This document shows positions 48,734 to 57,923 of a stretch of 64,000 nt of DNA, in pieces. A program made the position numbers and the translations under genes. How positions within the stretch are numbered: the first letter of the stretch is position 1; each line of letters opens with the position of its first letter. A model generated the notes under the pieces. That model was not told where the DNA came from. It searched no databases and worked only from the letters and a program-made list of their open reading frames with translations. The DNA lies in contig NZ_JACHVV010000005.1 in NCBI RefSeq assembly GCF_014190935.1, positions 62,001 to 126,000 of the forward strand. The letters run 5' to 3'. This stretch comes from Chryseomonas sp014190935 (GTDB lineage Bacteria; Pseudomonadota; Gammaproteobacteria; Pseudomonadales; Pseudomonadaceae).

Positions 48734-49570
48734 ATGACAGGCAAGACGAAGGGGTGGAAAACGCTGGCGCTGCTGGTCGGCCTGGTCGCCATGACCGGCG
48801 CCCAGGCGGCCAAGCTGGATGACGTGCTCAAGCGCGGCCATCTGGTCGTGGGCACCGGCAGCACCAACGCCCCCTGGCACTTCCAGGGCGCCGACGGCAA
48901 GTTGCAGGGTTTCGATATCGATATCTCCAAGGTGATCGCCAAGGGCCTGTTCAACGATCCGGAAAAGGTCGAGTTCGTCGTGCAAGGCTCGGATGCGCGC
49001 ATCCCCAACCTGCTCACCGACAAGGTCGACATCAGCTGCCAGTTCATCACCGTGACCGCCAGCCGCGCCCAACAGGTGGCCTTCACCCTGCCCTACTACC
49101 GCGAAGGCGTGGCCCTGCTCCTGCCGGCCAACAGCCGCTACCAGCAGATCGACGACCTCAAGGCGGCCAAGAGCGACCTGACCGTGGCCGTGCTGCAGAA
49201 CGTCTATGCCGAGGAACTGGTGCACCAGGCATTGCCCGGCGCCAAGGTCGACCAGTACGACAGCGTCGACCTGCTCTACCAGGCCCTGGGCACCGGGCGT
49301 GCCGATGCCGTGGCCACCGACCAGTCCTCGGTCAAGTACCTGATGACCCAGAATCCCGGTCGCTACCGCTCGCCCGACTACGCCTGGAGTCCCCAGACCT
49401 ACGCCTGCGCGGTCAAGCGCGGTGATCAGGACTGGCTGAACTTCGTCAACACCGCCCTGCACGAGGCCATGACCGGTGTGGAATTTCCCACCTACCAGGC
49501 CTCCTTCAAGAAGTGGTTCGGCGTCGAGCTGCCCTCTCCGGCGATCGGTTTCCCCGTCGAGTTCAAGTGA
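48734..49570 (+). CDS. ABC transporter periplasmic amino-acid-binding protein
   Basis: The 278-residue protein has a signal peptide ending TGAQA, then a family 3 solute-binding fold (LVVGTGSTNAPWHFQ, GFDIDISKVIAKGL, ADAVATDQSS). It should bind a polar amino acid in the periplasm and pass it to the two permeases downstream. ATG 48734 follows AAGGAG. The adjacent deacylase and dehydratase suggest a D-amino acid or related ligand. Confidence 0.93.
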   Translation: MTGKTKGWKTLALLVGLVAMTGAQAAKLDDVLKRGHLVVGTGSTNAPWHFQGADGKLQGFDIDISKVIAKGLFNDPEKVEFVVQGSDARIPNLLTDKVDISCQFITVTASRAQQVAFTLPYYREGVALLLPANSRYQQIDDLKAAKSDLTVAVLQNVYAEELVHQALPGAKVDQYDSVDLLYQALGTGRADAVATDQSSVKYLMTQNPGRYRSPDYAWSPQTYACAVKRGDQDWLNFVNTALHEAMTGVEFPTYQASFKKWFGVELPSPAIGFPVEFK

Positions 49571-49618
49571 TCCTGGCCCCGGCGCGGCCCGTCCGCGCCC
49601 TCTAGGTAGACGTCGAGC

Positions 49619-50281
49619 ATGAACTACACCCTCAACTTCGCCCCCGTATGGCAGAACCTGGACCACCTGCTGGCCGGGCTCGCCCTCGGCCTGCAGCTGG
49701 CGCTGGTGGGCATCGCCATCGGCTGCCTGATCGGCCTGGCCACCGCCTTCGCCCTGCTCTCGCCGGTGCGGGCATTGCGCTGGCTGGCGGCGGGCTACGT
49801 CACCCTGGTGCGCAACACCCCGATCCTGGTGCTGATCCTGCTGCTGTACTTCGCCTTGCCCAGCATCGGCATCCGCCTGGACAAGCTCAGCTCCTTTCTC
49901 ATCACCCTGGCGCTCTATGCCGGCGCCTACCTGGCCGAGGTGTTTCGCGGCGGGCTCATGGCCATTCCCAGGGGCCAGCGCGAGGCGGGCCTGGCCATCG
50001 GCCTGCGCGAATGGCAGATCAAGGCCTACGTCATCATCCCGGTGATGCTGCGCAACGTGCTGCCGTCGCTTTCCAACAGCTTCATCTCGCTGTTCAAGGA
50101 CACCTCGCTGGCGGCGGCCATCGCCGTCCCGGAACTGACCTACCAGGCGCGCAAGATCAACCTGGAAAGCTACCGGGTCATCGAGACCTGGCTGGTGACC
50201 AGCGCCCTCTACATCCTCACCTGCTACGTCATCGCCCTGCTGCTGCGCCAGCTGGAGCGACGGCTGAGCCTGACCCGCTAG
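49619..50281 (+). CDS. ABC transporter permease (polar amino acid type) 1
   Basis: The 220-residue HisM/GlnP-type permease has five spans and the coupling motif EVFRGGLMAIPRGQREAGLA. It follows the binding protein gene by 48 bases and is paired with a second permease. Confidence 0.93.
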   Translation: MNYTLNFAPVWQNLDHLLAGLALGLQLALVGIAIGCLIGLATAFALLSPVRALRWLAAGYVTLVRNTPILVLILLLYFALPSIGIRLDKLSSFLITLALYAGAYLAEVFRGGLMAIPRGQREAGLAIGLREWQIKAYVIIPVMLRNVLPSLSNSFISLFKDTSLAAAIAVPELTYQARKINLESYRVIETWLVTSALYILTCYVIALLLRQLERRLSLTR

Positions 50282-50291
50282 GAGCCCGATC

Positions 50292-50954
50292 GTGTACGAA
50301 GCCCCCTCCTGGTTCCTGGAATTGTGGAACGCGCGCCAGACCCTGGCCGCCGGTTTCGCCACCACCCTGGCCTGCTCCGTGATGGCGGTGCTCGGCGGCA
50401 CCCTGCTCGGTACCCTCGGCGGCCTGGCGCTGACCTATGGCCGCTGGCCGCTGCGCCTGCCCTTTCGCGTCTATGCCGACCTGATCCGCGGCACCCCGGT
50501 GTTCGTGCTGGTGCTGGCCTGCTACTACATGGCGCCGGCGCTGGGCCTGCGGCCCACGCCCTTCCAGGCCGGCACCGCGGCGCTGCTGCTGTTCTGCGGC
50601 TCCCACGTGGCGGAGATCGTCCGCGGTGCCCTGCAGGCCATCCCCCGTGGCCAGCACGAAGCGGCCAAGGCCATCGGCCTGACCTTCGCCCAGAGTCTCA
50701 AGGAGGTGCTCCTGCCCCAGGCGCTGCGCCAGATCCTGCCGACCTGGGTCAATGCCTCCACCGAGATCGTCAAGGCTTCCACCCTGCTCTCGGTGATCGG
50801 CGTGGCCGAGTTGCTCCTGAGCAGCCAGCAGGTCATCGCCCGCACCTTCATGACCCTGCAGTTCTATCTGTTCGCCGGGCTGCTGTTCTTTCTCATCAAC
50901 TTCGCCATCGAGCGGCTCGGCCGCTATCTGGAAAAACGGGTGACCCTGCCATGA
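50292..50954 (+). CDS. ABC transporter permease (polar amino acid type) 2
   Basis: The 220-residue permease has the coupling motif EIVRGALQAIPRGQHEAAKA. It starts with GTG 50292 preceded by GGAG. Its stop codon overlaps the ATPase start (ATGA). It likely forms a heterodimer with the permease at 49619. Confidence 0.93.
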   Translation: MYEAPSWFLELWNARQTLAAGFATTLACSVMAVLGGTLLGTLGGLALTYGRWPLRLPFRVYADLIRGTPVFVLVLACYYMAPALGLRPTPFQAGTAALLLFCGSHVAEIVRGALQAIPRGQHEAAKAIGLTFAQSLKEVLLPQALRQILPTWVNASTEIVKASTLLSVIGVAELLLSSQQVIARTFMTLQFYLFAGLLFFLINFAIERLGRYLEKRVTLP

Positions 50955-51727
50955 CCGATTCCAACGCCCCCCTGCTGAGCATCAACGACCTGCACAAGAG
51001 CTTTGGCGCCGTGGAGGTGCTCAAGGGCATCGACCTGTCCCTGGAGCGCGGCGACGTGGTCACCCTGATCGGCTCCAGCGGCTCGGGCAAGACCACCCTG
51101 CTGCGCTGCGTCAACCTGCTGGAAGACTTTCAGGGCGGCAGCATCCGGCTGGCCGGCGAGGCCATCGGCTATCGCGAGGAAGGCGGTCGCCGCCAGCGCC
51201 TGCCGGAGCGCGAGATCGCCCGCCAGCGGTCGCTCACCGGCATGGCCTTCCAGCAATTCAATCTGTTTCCCCACCTCACCGCCCTGGAAAACGTCACCCT
51301 CGGCCTGCGCAAGGTCAAGAAGATGAACAAGGACGAAGCCGTGGCCATCGGCGAGCAGTGGCTACGCCGGGTCGGCCTGATCGAGCGCCGCGATTATCAT
51401 CCCGGCCAGCTGTCCGGCGGCCAGCAGCAGCGGGTGGCCATCGCTCGCGCCATCGCCATGAATCCCAGCCTGATGCTGTTCGACGAACCCACCTCGGCGC
51501 TGGACCCGGAGCTGGTCGGCGAGGTGCTGGCGGTGATCAAGGACCTGGCCCAGGACGGCATGACCATGCTGCTAGTGACCCACGAGATGAGATTCGCCTA
51601 CGAGGTGTCGGATCGCATCGTCTTCATGAGCCAAGGCCGCATCGAGGAGCAGGGTCCGCCCCGCGATCTGTTCGAGCGGCCCCGCTCCACCCGTCTCGCC
51701 GAATTTCTCGGCCGGACCTCTTTCTGA
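50951..51727 (+). CDS. ABC transporter ATP-binding protein (polar amino acid type)
   Basis: The 258-residue ATPase has Walker A GSSGSGKTT, the signature LSGGQQQR, Walker B LMLFDEPTSALD and the switch histidine in VTHEM. It drives the importer encoded just upstream. The start overlaps the preceding stop by four bases. A longer frame open upstream belongs to the permease region. Confidence 0.95.
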   Translation: MTDSNAPLLSINDLHKSFGAVEVLKGIDLSLERGDVVTLIGSSGSGKTTLLRCVNLLEDFQGGSIRLAGEAIGYREEGGRRQRLPEREIARQRSLTGMAFQQFNLFPHLTALENVTLGLRKVKKMNKDEAVAIGEQWLRRVGLIERRDYHPGQLSGGQQQRVAIARAIAMNPSLMLFDEPTSALDPELVGEVLAVIKDLAQDGMTMLLVTHEMRFAYEVSDRIVFMSQGRIEEQGPPRDLFERPRSTRLAEFLGRTSF

Positions 51728-51754
51728 ATCCTTCCCCGTAACAGGAGCAACCTT

Positions 51755-52141
51755 ATGAGCATCACTCGATACGGCGCCGGCGAACGCGGCGCAGGTGGCC
51801 AACCCCTGCCCTTCGCCCGTGCGGTGGAAGCCGATGGCTGGCTGCACGTCTCCGGCCAGGTGGCCATGGAGAATGGCGAGATCATCGACGGCGGCATCGT
51901 CGCCCAGACCCACAAGACCATGCAGAATCTGATCGCCATCCTGCACGAAGCCGGCTACGGTCTGGAGCATGTGGTGCGCGCCGGCGTCTGGCTGGACGAT
52001 CCGCGCGACTTCTGGAGCTTCAACAAGGTGTTCGCCGAGTACTTCGCCGGCCAGGCCCCGGCGCGCGCCTGCGTGCAATCATCCATGATGGTGGACTGCA
52101 AGGTCGAGATCGACTGCATCGCCTACAAACCCAAGGCCTGA
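51755..52141 (+). CDS. Rid-family protein lacking the RidA arginine
   Basis: The 128-residue protein has the YjgF/RidA fold (LHVSGQVA, MQNLIAILHEAG, VVRAGVWLDD). The C-terminal PARACVQSSMM segment aligns with PARSCVEVARLP of E. coli RidA, but the catalytic Arg105 is replaced by Met. It therefore probably belongs to a Rid subfamily without enamine/imine deaminase activity. ATG 51755 follows AGGAG. It lies between the importer and the IclR regulator in the same direction. Confidence 0.88.
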   Translation: MSITRYGAGERGAGGQPLPFARAVEADGWLHVSGQVAMENGEIIDGGIVAQTHKTMQNLIAILHEAGYGLEHVVRAGVWLDDPRDFWSFNKVFAEYFAGQAPARACVQSSMMVDCKVEIDCIAYKPKA

Positions 52142-52155
52142 GACAAACCGCACCG

Positions 52156-52929
52156 ATGACCGAACCTACCCGCCAGCGCGCCCGCGGCCTGGACCGCGCC
52201 TTCGACATCCTCGATCACCTCAAGCGGGTAGGTCGGCCGCTGCGACCCAACGAGATCGCCGCCGGCCTCGGCATTCCCAAGTCCACCGTCTACGACCTGG
52301 TCGGCCTGCTGCTGGAGCGGCACATGCTCGATGCCGTGGGCCGCGACGGTCAGGTCTACCTGGGCCGCGAGCTGTACTTTCTCGGCCAGGCGCACCTGCG
52401 CCACTTCGACCTGGCCCGCGAGGCCGGGCTGCTCTTGGACGACATCGTCGCCCAGACCCGCGAGACCGCCCAGCTGTGCCAGCTCAACGGCCGCAAGTAC
52501 ACCGTCTCGCTGATGAAGGAAGGCGCCCGCGCCTTTCGCATCTCGTCCAATGTCGGCGAGGACGCGCCCATTCCCTGGACCGCGTCCGGGCGACTGCTGC
52601 TCGGTCATCTGAGCGATGCCGAGATCCTCGCCCTGATTGATCCGGACGACTTCATCCTGCCCGACGGCAGCCGCCTGCCCCCGGCGACCTTTATCGCCGA
52701 GATCCGCAGCGCCTGCGCCGAAGGCTTCTTTTCCTTCGACAGCATCGCCGACACCTACACCCACTGCTTCGCCGCCCCGGTGCAGGACGCCAGCGGCCTG
52801 AGCATCGCCACCCTGTGCATCGTGGCGCCCCGCGCCGACGCCCAGGCCCACCATGCCGAGTACCGCCAGGTGCTGGTCGATAGCGCCCGCCGCCTGTCCC
52901 AGCGCCTGGGCGGCCAGGAGATTCCATGA
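52156..52929 (+). CDS. IclR-family transcriptional regulator
   Basis: The 257-residue regulator has an N-terminal winged helix (NEIAAGLGIPKSTVYDLVGLL) and a C-terminal IclR effector domain (IPWTASGRLLLGHL, GFFSFDSIADTYTHCFAAPV). It starts 14 bases after the Rid gene, and its stop codon overlaps the next start (ATGA). It probably controls this cluster; a candidate operator lies at 48685-48720. Confidence 0.93.
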   Translation: MTEPTRQRARGLDRAFDILDHLKRVGRPLRPNEIAAGLGIPKSTVYDLVGLLLERHMLDAVGRDGQVYLGRELYFLGQAHLRHFDLAREAGLLLDDIVAQTRETAQLCQLNGRKYTVSLMKEGARAFRISSNVGEDAPIPWTASGRLLLGHLSDAEILALIDPDDFILPDGSRLPPATFIAEIRSACAEGFFSFDSIADTYTHCFAAPVQDASGLSIATLCIVAPRADAQAHHAEYRQVLVDSARRLSQRLGGQEIP

Positions 52930-54134
52930 CCCCCCTCATCGCCCCCGAGAAAGGCGCCGCCAGTCCTGGCGCCAACCTGCTCAGCGACATCGCCCTGCCC
53001 GCCCTGGTCATCCACCAGGACGCACTCGAGCACAACATCGGCTGGATGCAAGCCTTCGCCAGCGACCGCGGCGCCGAACTCGCGCCCCATGGCAAGACCA
53101 GCATGGCGCCGGAGCTGTTCCAGCGGCAGCTGGCCGCGGGCGCCTGGGGCATGACCCTGGCCACCGCGGTGCAGACCCGCGCCGCCCAGGCCCATGGCGT
53201 GCGCCGGGTGCTGATGGCCAACCAGCTGGTGGGCGCACCGAACATGGCGCTGATCGCTGAACTGCTCGCTGCCGATCCGGACTTCGACTTCCATTGCCTG
53301 GTGGATCATCCCGACCAGGTCACCGCCCTGGGCGCCTTCTTTGGCGCACGCGGGCTGGCGCTGCAGGTGATGATCGAATACGGCGTACCCGGCGGCCGTT
53401 GCGGTTGCCGCAGCGAAGCCGAGGTACGAGAACTGGCCCGGGCCATCGCCGGGCAACCGGCGCTGCGCCTGACCGGCATCGAAGGCTACGAGGGCGTCAT
53501 CCACGGCGCCGAGGCGGCCACCGACATCCGCGCCTTCGCCGATTCCTTGGTGCGCCTGGCGGAGGAATTGCGCGGCCAGGGCGCCTTCGCCCTCGACCGG
53601 CCCATCGTCACCGCCTCGGGTTCGGCCTGGTACGACCTGATCGCCGCCGCCTTCGACCAGTTGGCAGTGCGCGAGCGCTTTCTCGCCGTCATGCGCCCCG
53701 GCAGCTATGTGGTCCATGACCACGGGATCTATCGCGATGCCCAGCGTGGCGTCCTGGCCCGCACCGGTCTGCACGAAGGCCTGCAACCGGCGCTGGAGGT
53801 CTGGGCTCACGTGCAGTCCCTGCCCGAACCCGGATTCGCCATCCTGGCCCTGGGCAAGCGCGACATCGCCCACGATGCCGGACTGCCGCTGCCGCTACGC
53901 CGCTACCGGCCCGGCCAGACCGCTGCCGAGTCGGTCGACGTCAGCGTCTGCACGGTCACCGCCATCATGGACCAGCACGCCTTCATGGTCGTCGCCCCGG
54001 GGACCGCGCTGGCCATCGGCGACATCATCGCCCTGGGCACCTCCCATCCCTGCCTGACCTTCGACAAGTGGCGCCAGGGCTGCATCGTGGACGAAGGTCT
54101 GCAGGTCGTGGAGACCTTCGCCACCTGCTTCTAG
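52926..54134 (+). CDS. PLP-dependent D-amino-acid dehydratase/aldolase-like enzyme (DSD1 type)
   Basis: The 402-residue fold-type III enzyme has the PLP lysine in APHGKTSMAPEL (Lys57) and the metal pair His374-Pro-Cys376 (TSHPCLTF). Eukaryotic-type D-serine dehydratases carry His-x-Cys, while D-threonine aldolases usually have His-x-Asp. This favours a D-serine/D-threonine dehydratase that uses zinc. Together with the deacylase it would turn N-acyl-D-amino acids into keto acids and ammonia. It is coupled by ATGA to the IclR gene. The exact substrate is unknown. Confidence 0.85.
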   Translation: MTPLIAPEKGAASPGANLLSDIALPALVIHQDALEHNIGWMQAFASDRGAELAPHGKTSMAPELFQRQLAAGAWGMTLATAVQTRAAQAHGVRRVLMANQLVGAPNMALIAELLAADPDFDFHCLVDHPDQVTALGAFFGARGLALQVMIEYGVPGGRCGCRSEAEVRELARAIAGQPALRLTGIEGYEGVIHGAEAATDIRAFADSLVRLAEELRGQGAFALDRPIVTASGSAWYDLIAAAFDQLAVRERFLAVMRPGSYVVHDHGIYRDAQRGVLARTGLHEGLQPALEVWAHVQSLPEPGFAILALGKRDIAHDAGLPLPLRRYRPGQTAAESVDVSVCTVTAIMDQHAFMVVAPGTALAIGDIIALGTSHPCLTFDKWRQGCIVDEGLQVVETFATCF

Positions 54135-54138
54135 GACC

Positions 54139-54567
54139 TCAGGGGCGCAACTCGCCCTGCTCCTCGCCATCCCAGTAACGGATGCGCTCGGCATGCACCT
54201 TGATGAGGATCATGCCGGGCGTGTCGGTGCCCTGGGGAAACCAGCGGTCCAGACTCTTGGTCCAGTGCGCCTCGAATTGCGCCTTGTCGCGGATCAGCTC
54301 GGCATGCCCTTCGATGCCGATGAAGATGCCGGGCTTGCCCAGCAGACTCTTGCCTTCGCTGAAGCTCAGCCCCACCGCCGGATCCTGCTCGATGTCCCGG
54401 ATCTTGGCCGAGTCCTCGTAGGCATAGAACCAGGAGTCCCCGTCGTATTCGACGTCGCCGTTGTTGCTCATCGGCCGACTGGTCAGGCGCCCGGTGCCGG
54501 TGGTCAGCATGCAGAAATCCAGATCGCGCATCGCTTTGGAAAGGTCGTGCAGGGTCTTGTCGGCCAT
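54139..54567 (-). CDS. Pyridoxamine 5'-phosphate oxidase-like general stress protein
   Basis: The 142-residue protein has the split-barrel flavin-binding fold (MLTTGTGRLTSRPMS, SWFYAYEDSAKI, VGLSFSEGK), typical of general stress protein 26 family members. The substrate is unknown. ATG 54567 is chosen because the family N terminus (KTLHDLSKAM) begins there; the 54-residue upstream extension overlaps the AraC gene antiparallel-free region and is Arg/Pro-rich. It is convergent with the PLP enzyme gene. Confidence 0.88.
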   Translation of the reverse strand: MADKTLHDLSKAMRDLDFCMLTTGTGRLTSRPMSNNGDVEYDGDSWFYAYEDSAKIRDIEQDPAVGLSFSEGKSLLGKPGIFIGIEGHAELIRDKAQFEAHWTKSLDRWFPQGTDTPGMILIKVHAERIRYWDGEEQGELRP

Positions 54568-54679
54568 GGGGGTCGCTCCGGTTGGGCGGGCAGGCAGTGC
54601 CCGTCTGCATTCAGACCGGGGGCGGCTGCCGCTTGGTTCCGGTACGGCGGCGTCGACCGGGCTTTTCGGACGGACAGCC

Positions 54680-55618
54680 CTAGTGGGAAGCGACATAGAC
54701 CGCCGTCGCAGGCGGTGCCGGCAGCGCATAGGTGGCCTTCATCCAGTCGATCTCCGCCAGCGGGGTGCGGCCGAACAGCCGCTTGAATTCGCGACTGAAC
54801 TGGGAAGCGCTCTCGTAACCCACGGCGAAGGCCGCGTTCGCCGCCGGGAGGGCGTCGCGCAGCATCAACAGCCGCGCCTGGTGCAGACGGGTCGACTTCA
54901 GATACTGCATGGGCGTGGTACCCGTGACGTCGCGGAAGTGCCGATGGAAGCTGGGCTGACTCATGCGCGCTTCCTGCGCCAGCGCGGCGACGTCCAGCCG
55001 CTCGGCATAGCGGGCGTGCAGGGTGCGCAACGACCGGGCGATGCGGCCGAAACGCCCCTGGCGATCCAGCGCCGCGCGCAGCGAGCCGCCCTGGGCGCCG
55101 GTGAGGATCCGATAATAGAGTTCGCGCAGCAGCGCCGGCCCCAGCAGTCGGGCGTCGGTCGGCACGCTCAGGACCTCCAGAAAGCGTAGCGTCGAGGCGC
55201 GCAGCGATTCATCGATCGGCGACGCATAGAGTCCGCGGGGCGCCTCCAGCGCCGGCCCCAGTTCGCTGTCGAGCTGCAGGACCAGGTCGCCGAGCAGCCG
55301 GAAATCCAGCCGTAGATAGATGGCCAGCAGCGGCGCCTCCGGGCTGGCATCGGTCTCCATGGTGAAGGGCACGGGCACGGAGACCACCAGGTAGTGCTGG
55401 GCATCGTACTGATAGACGCGGTCACCGAAATAGCCGCGCTTGCCGCCCTGGCAGACGATGACGACCCCGGGATCGTAGAGCACGGGTACCCCGGTCAGCG
55501 GGCGATCCGAACGCAGGAAGCGCACATCCTCCAGGGCGCTGAGGTTGTAGCCTTCCTGGGGCGCCAGCCTGCCCAGCAGCGCCACCAGCCGGCTGGAAAG
55601 GGGATCGCTAGGATTCAT
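54680..55618 (-). CDS. AraC-family transcriptional regulator
   Basis: The 312-residue protein has an N-terminal AraC-type cupin domain (about 30-185, with PVLYDPGVVIVCQG) and a C-terminal double HTH (LDVAALAQEARMSQPSFHRH, GYESASQFSREFKRLFG). It lies 12 bases downstream of the SDR gene in the same direction and probably controls it. Confidence 0.93.
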   Translation of the reverse strand: MNPSDPLSSRLVALLGRLAPQEGYNLSALEDVRFLRSDRPLTGVPVLYDPGVVIVCQGGKRGYFGDRVYQYDAQHYLVVSVPVPFTMETDASPEAPLLAIYLRLDFRLLGDLVLQLDSELGPALEAPRGLYASPIDESLRASTLRFLEVLSVPTDARLLGPALLRELYYRILTGAQGGSLRAALDRQGRFGRIARSLRTLHARYAERLDVAALAQEARMSQPSFHRHFRDVTGTTPMQYLKSTRLHQARLLMLRDALPAANAAFAVGYESASQFSREFKRLFGRTPLAEIDWMKATYALPAPPATAVYVASH

Positions 55619-55630
55619 GGGGCCTCCGCC

Positions 55631-56461
55631 TCAGCCGTCGGTGGAAAGGGTCAGGGCCTCCCAGCGCTCGATCTCCCGGCTGGCCGCGGCCAGGCGTTCG
55701 CGCACCAGGTGCAAGGCATCGCTCCCCAGCAGCAGCTGCGTTGGCGGCGCTGGCAGGGCGATGAGCTGCAGCAGCGCCTGGGCCGCCTTGCGCGGATCGC
55801 CCAGCTGCTTGCCGCTCTTGGCCTCCCGCGCCGCCCGGATCGGCGTGAACTGTTCATCGTAGTCGGCGATGCCGCGTGCGCTGCGACGCATCGAGCGGCC
55901 CGCCCAGTCGGTGCGAAAGGAGCCGGGTGCCACGGCGGTGACCCAGACGCCGAACGGTGCCAACTCCTGGCCGAGGGCCGCCGAGATACCTTCCAGGGCG
56001 AACTTGCTGCCGCAATAGTAGGAGATACCCGGCAGGGTAATGGTGCCACCCATCGAGGTGATATTGATGATATGCCCGCGACGGCGCTCGCGGAAGGACG
56101 GCAGGAAGGCCTTGGTCACGGCGACCGCCGCGAAGACATTGACCTCGAACTGCTGGCGCAGCTCGTCCAGCGGCGATTCTTCGAGAATGCCCTCGTGGCC
56201 ATAGCCGGCATTGTTGACCAGGACATCCACCGGACCGTGGGCTGCCTGAACCTCGGCCACCACCGTCCCCAGGCGAGCGTGGTCCGTGACATCCAGCAGC
56301 ACGCCATGGGCCCGGTCCGACAAGGCGGCGAAGGCCTGAAGATCGGCGTCCCGGCGCAGCGTGCCGATGACGCGGTGGCCGGCCGCAAGGGCTTCCCGTG
56401 CCAGGGCGTTGCCCAGGCCGCTGCTCACGCCGGTGATGAAAAGGGTCTTGTGCTCGTTCAT
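55631..56461 (-). CDS. Short-chain dehydrogenase/reductase
   Basis: The 276-residue oxidoreductase has the NAD(P) motif TGVSSGLGNALA, NNAGYG, Ser in INITSMGG and the YxxxK dyad in YYCGSKFALEG. The C-terminal extension after about 190 is like that of SDRs paired with AraC regulators. The substrate is unknown. It is followed by the AraC gene. Confidence 0.92.
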   Translation of the reverse strand: MNEHKTLFITGVSSGLGNALAREALAAGHRVIGTLRRDADLQAFAALSDRAHGVLLDVTDHARLGTVVAEVQAAHGPVDVLVNNAGYGHEGILEESPLDELRQQFEVNVFAAVAVTKAFLPSFRERRRGHIINITSMGGTITLPGISYYCGSKFALEGISAALGQELAPFGVWVTAVAPGSFRTDWAGRSMRRSARGIADYDEQFTPIRAAREAKSGKQLGDPRKAAQALLQLIALPAPPTQLLLGSDALHLVRERLAAASREIERWEALTLSTDG

Positions 56462-56849
56462 GGTCCACTCCCATCGTTGGAAGCGGCCATGCTAGCGCCG
56501 GTGTCGGGCGCCCCCACTGCCGGATCGTCTGGAGGTCTTGCCTAATCCTCTCGACCGCTACATTCCTGGCCAGGGCGTCGAGGACCTGCACCTGATCGGA
56601 TCGGTTATTCCCCCTGCCGCTTCACGCTAGCGACTCCTTGGGCCGCAACCCGCCTGCCGGTACCCGCCAAGAACACCCTGAACAGCTATGACTTCGGCGC
56701 GGCAAACGTGCCCTTCAAGGATGGCGGGGCCTTCTGGTCCAACCTGCAGAAGGCCTGGCAGACCCAGTGACCCTTCGGGATAACAGGGGCTCCCTGACTG
56801 CGTGGGCGAGGGTGTCCAGCCAAGGGTGTGCCGTTGGCTGGACGCCCCG
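56462..56849. other. Intergenic stretch with a possible gene remnant
   Basis: This 388-base gap has no complete gene. From 56642 to 56770 one plus-strand frame reads as a plausible protein C terminus (YDFGAANVPFKDGGAFW, then a stop at 56768), but it lacks a start codon and meets a stop at 56543. It may be the 3' end of a decayed gene. The 10-bp hairpin at 56814-56843 belongs to the next gene. Confidence 0.45.
56814..56843 (-). terminator. Hairpin downstream of the DMT transporter gene
   Basis: GTCCAGCCAA (56814-56823) and TTGGCTGGAC (56834-56843) form a perfect 10-bp stem with a 10-base loop, seven bases past the stop codon read on the minus strand. No T run follows. Confidence 0.65.
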
Positions 56850-57785
56850 CTAGCGACGCCCGTTGCGCGTGGCCAGGGCCGAGATCCCGACCCCCAGGAT
56901 CACCAGGCCGAGCCCGGCGAGAAACAGCGGGGAGACGGTCGCGCCAAACGCCAGGCAGGAGAAGGCGGTCCCCACCAGCGGCACCCCCAGGGTGAAATTC
57001 GACATGCCGAACGTGGAGATCCTCCGCCCATGTTCCGCCGAGATGACGAAGCAGGCCGACGTCGCGATCGGACCGATGAACAACAGCGCCTCGACCAGCG
57101 TTCGATCCCAGGCGATGGCGACGGGCGGCCCCTCGACGAGCCAGGCGGCGATCGCCAGGGGGATGGTGGCCAACAGCATCTGCCAGGGCGCCAGGAGCAA
57201 GGCCGGGGTCACCCAGCGGTGGCGCTTCACATGCAGGATGACGATCGCCCAGCTCACCGCCGCCAGCAGCAGGAAGGCCGCCCCCACGAGGGTGTCCGGC
57301 TGCGTCCAGTCGAGCTCTCCAGGGGAGCAGACCGCGACGACACCCGCCATCCCCACCAGCAGCCCGGCAAGCTGCAGCCGGGTCGGCGCTTCCCGAAACA
57401 GTACCCAGGCCACGACCACGCACCACAGCGGCGTGGTGTAAGCCAGGAGCACGGCCTTGCTGGTGTCGACATGCACCATCGCCACCATGCCGAGTCCGGT
57501 AAAGGTCATCATCTGCAACAGGCCCACGCTGGCGACGATGGGCAGGTCTTGCCGGGTGGGCCGCTTGAGTTGCCCACGCACGCCGAGATAAGCGAACAGA
57601 CAGAGCGCGGCGCTGGCGAATCTCAGGGTCGCCAGCCAGAGCGGCGGCACGCTGTGCAGCGCGAGCTTCGTCACCGGCCAACTACTGCCCCACAGCAGCA
57701 CCATGAGTCCCAGGTACAGGTAGGTGGAGGAGATGCCCCGGCCCTTGGTGCGGCTTTTCGCCAGATGCTGGATTGAAGCGCTCAT
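56850..57785 (-). CDS. EamA/DMT-family transporter
   Basis: The 311-residue membrane protein has ten spans with two EamA repeats (LMVLLWGSSWPVTKLAL in the first, GVPLVGTAFSCLAFGATVSP in the second). Such proteins export metabolites or amino acids. It is divergent from an Lrp-type regulator, a usual arrangement for amino acid exporters. ATG 57785 was chosen over one six codons upstream. Confidence 0.9.
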   Translation of the reverse strand: MSASIQHLAKSRTKGRGISSTYLYLGLMVLLWGSSWPVTKLALHSVPPLWLATLRFASAALCLFAYLGVRGQLKRPTRQDLPIVASVGLLQMMTFTGLGMVAMVHVDTSKAVLLAYTTPLWCVVVAWVLFREAPTRLQLAGLLVGMAGVVAVCSPGELDWTQPDTLVGAAFLLLAAVSWAIVILHVKRHRWVTPALLLAPWQMLLATIPLAIAAWLVEGPPVAIAWDRTLVEALLFIGPIATSACFVISAEHGRRISTFGMSNFTLGVPLVGTAFSCLAFGATVSPLFLAGLGLVILGVGISALATRNGRR

Positions 57786-57923
57786 GGTGCCACCCTGTCG
57801 CAAGCAGATTGCCTAGGGTCATGATGCGGCGATTCCAGCGAAAAAACGCACCTATCTGTTCCTGCAGAACGGGAAGATGGGTAAGTTCTACCGAATAATC
57901 GAACACCACGGGAAAATCTAACC

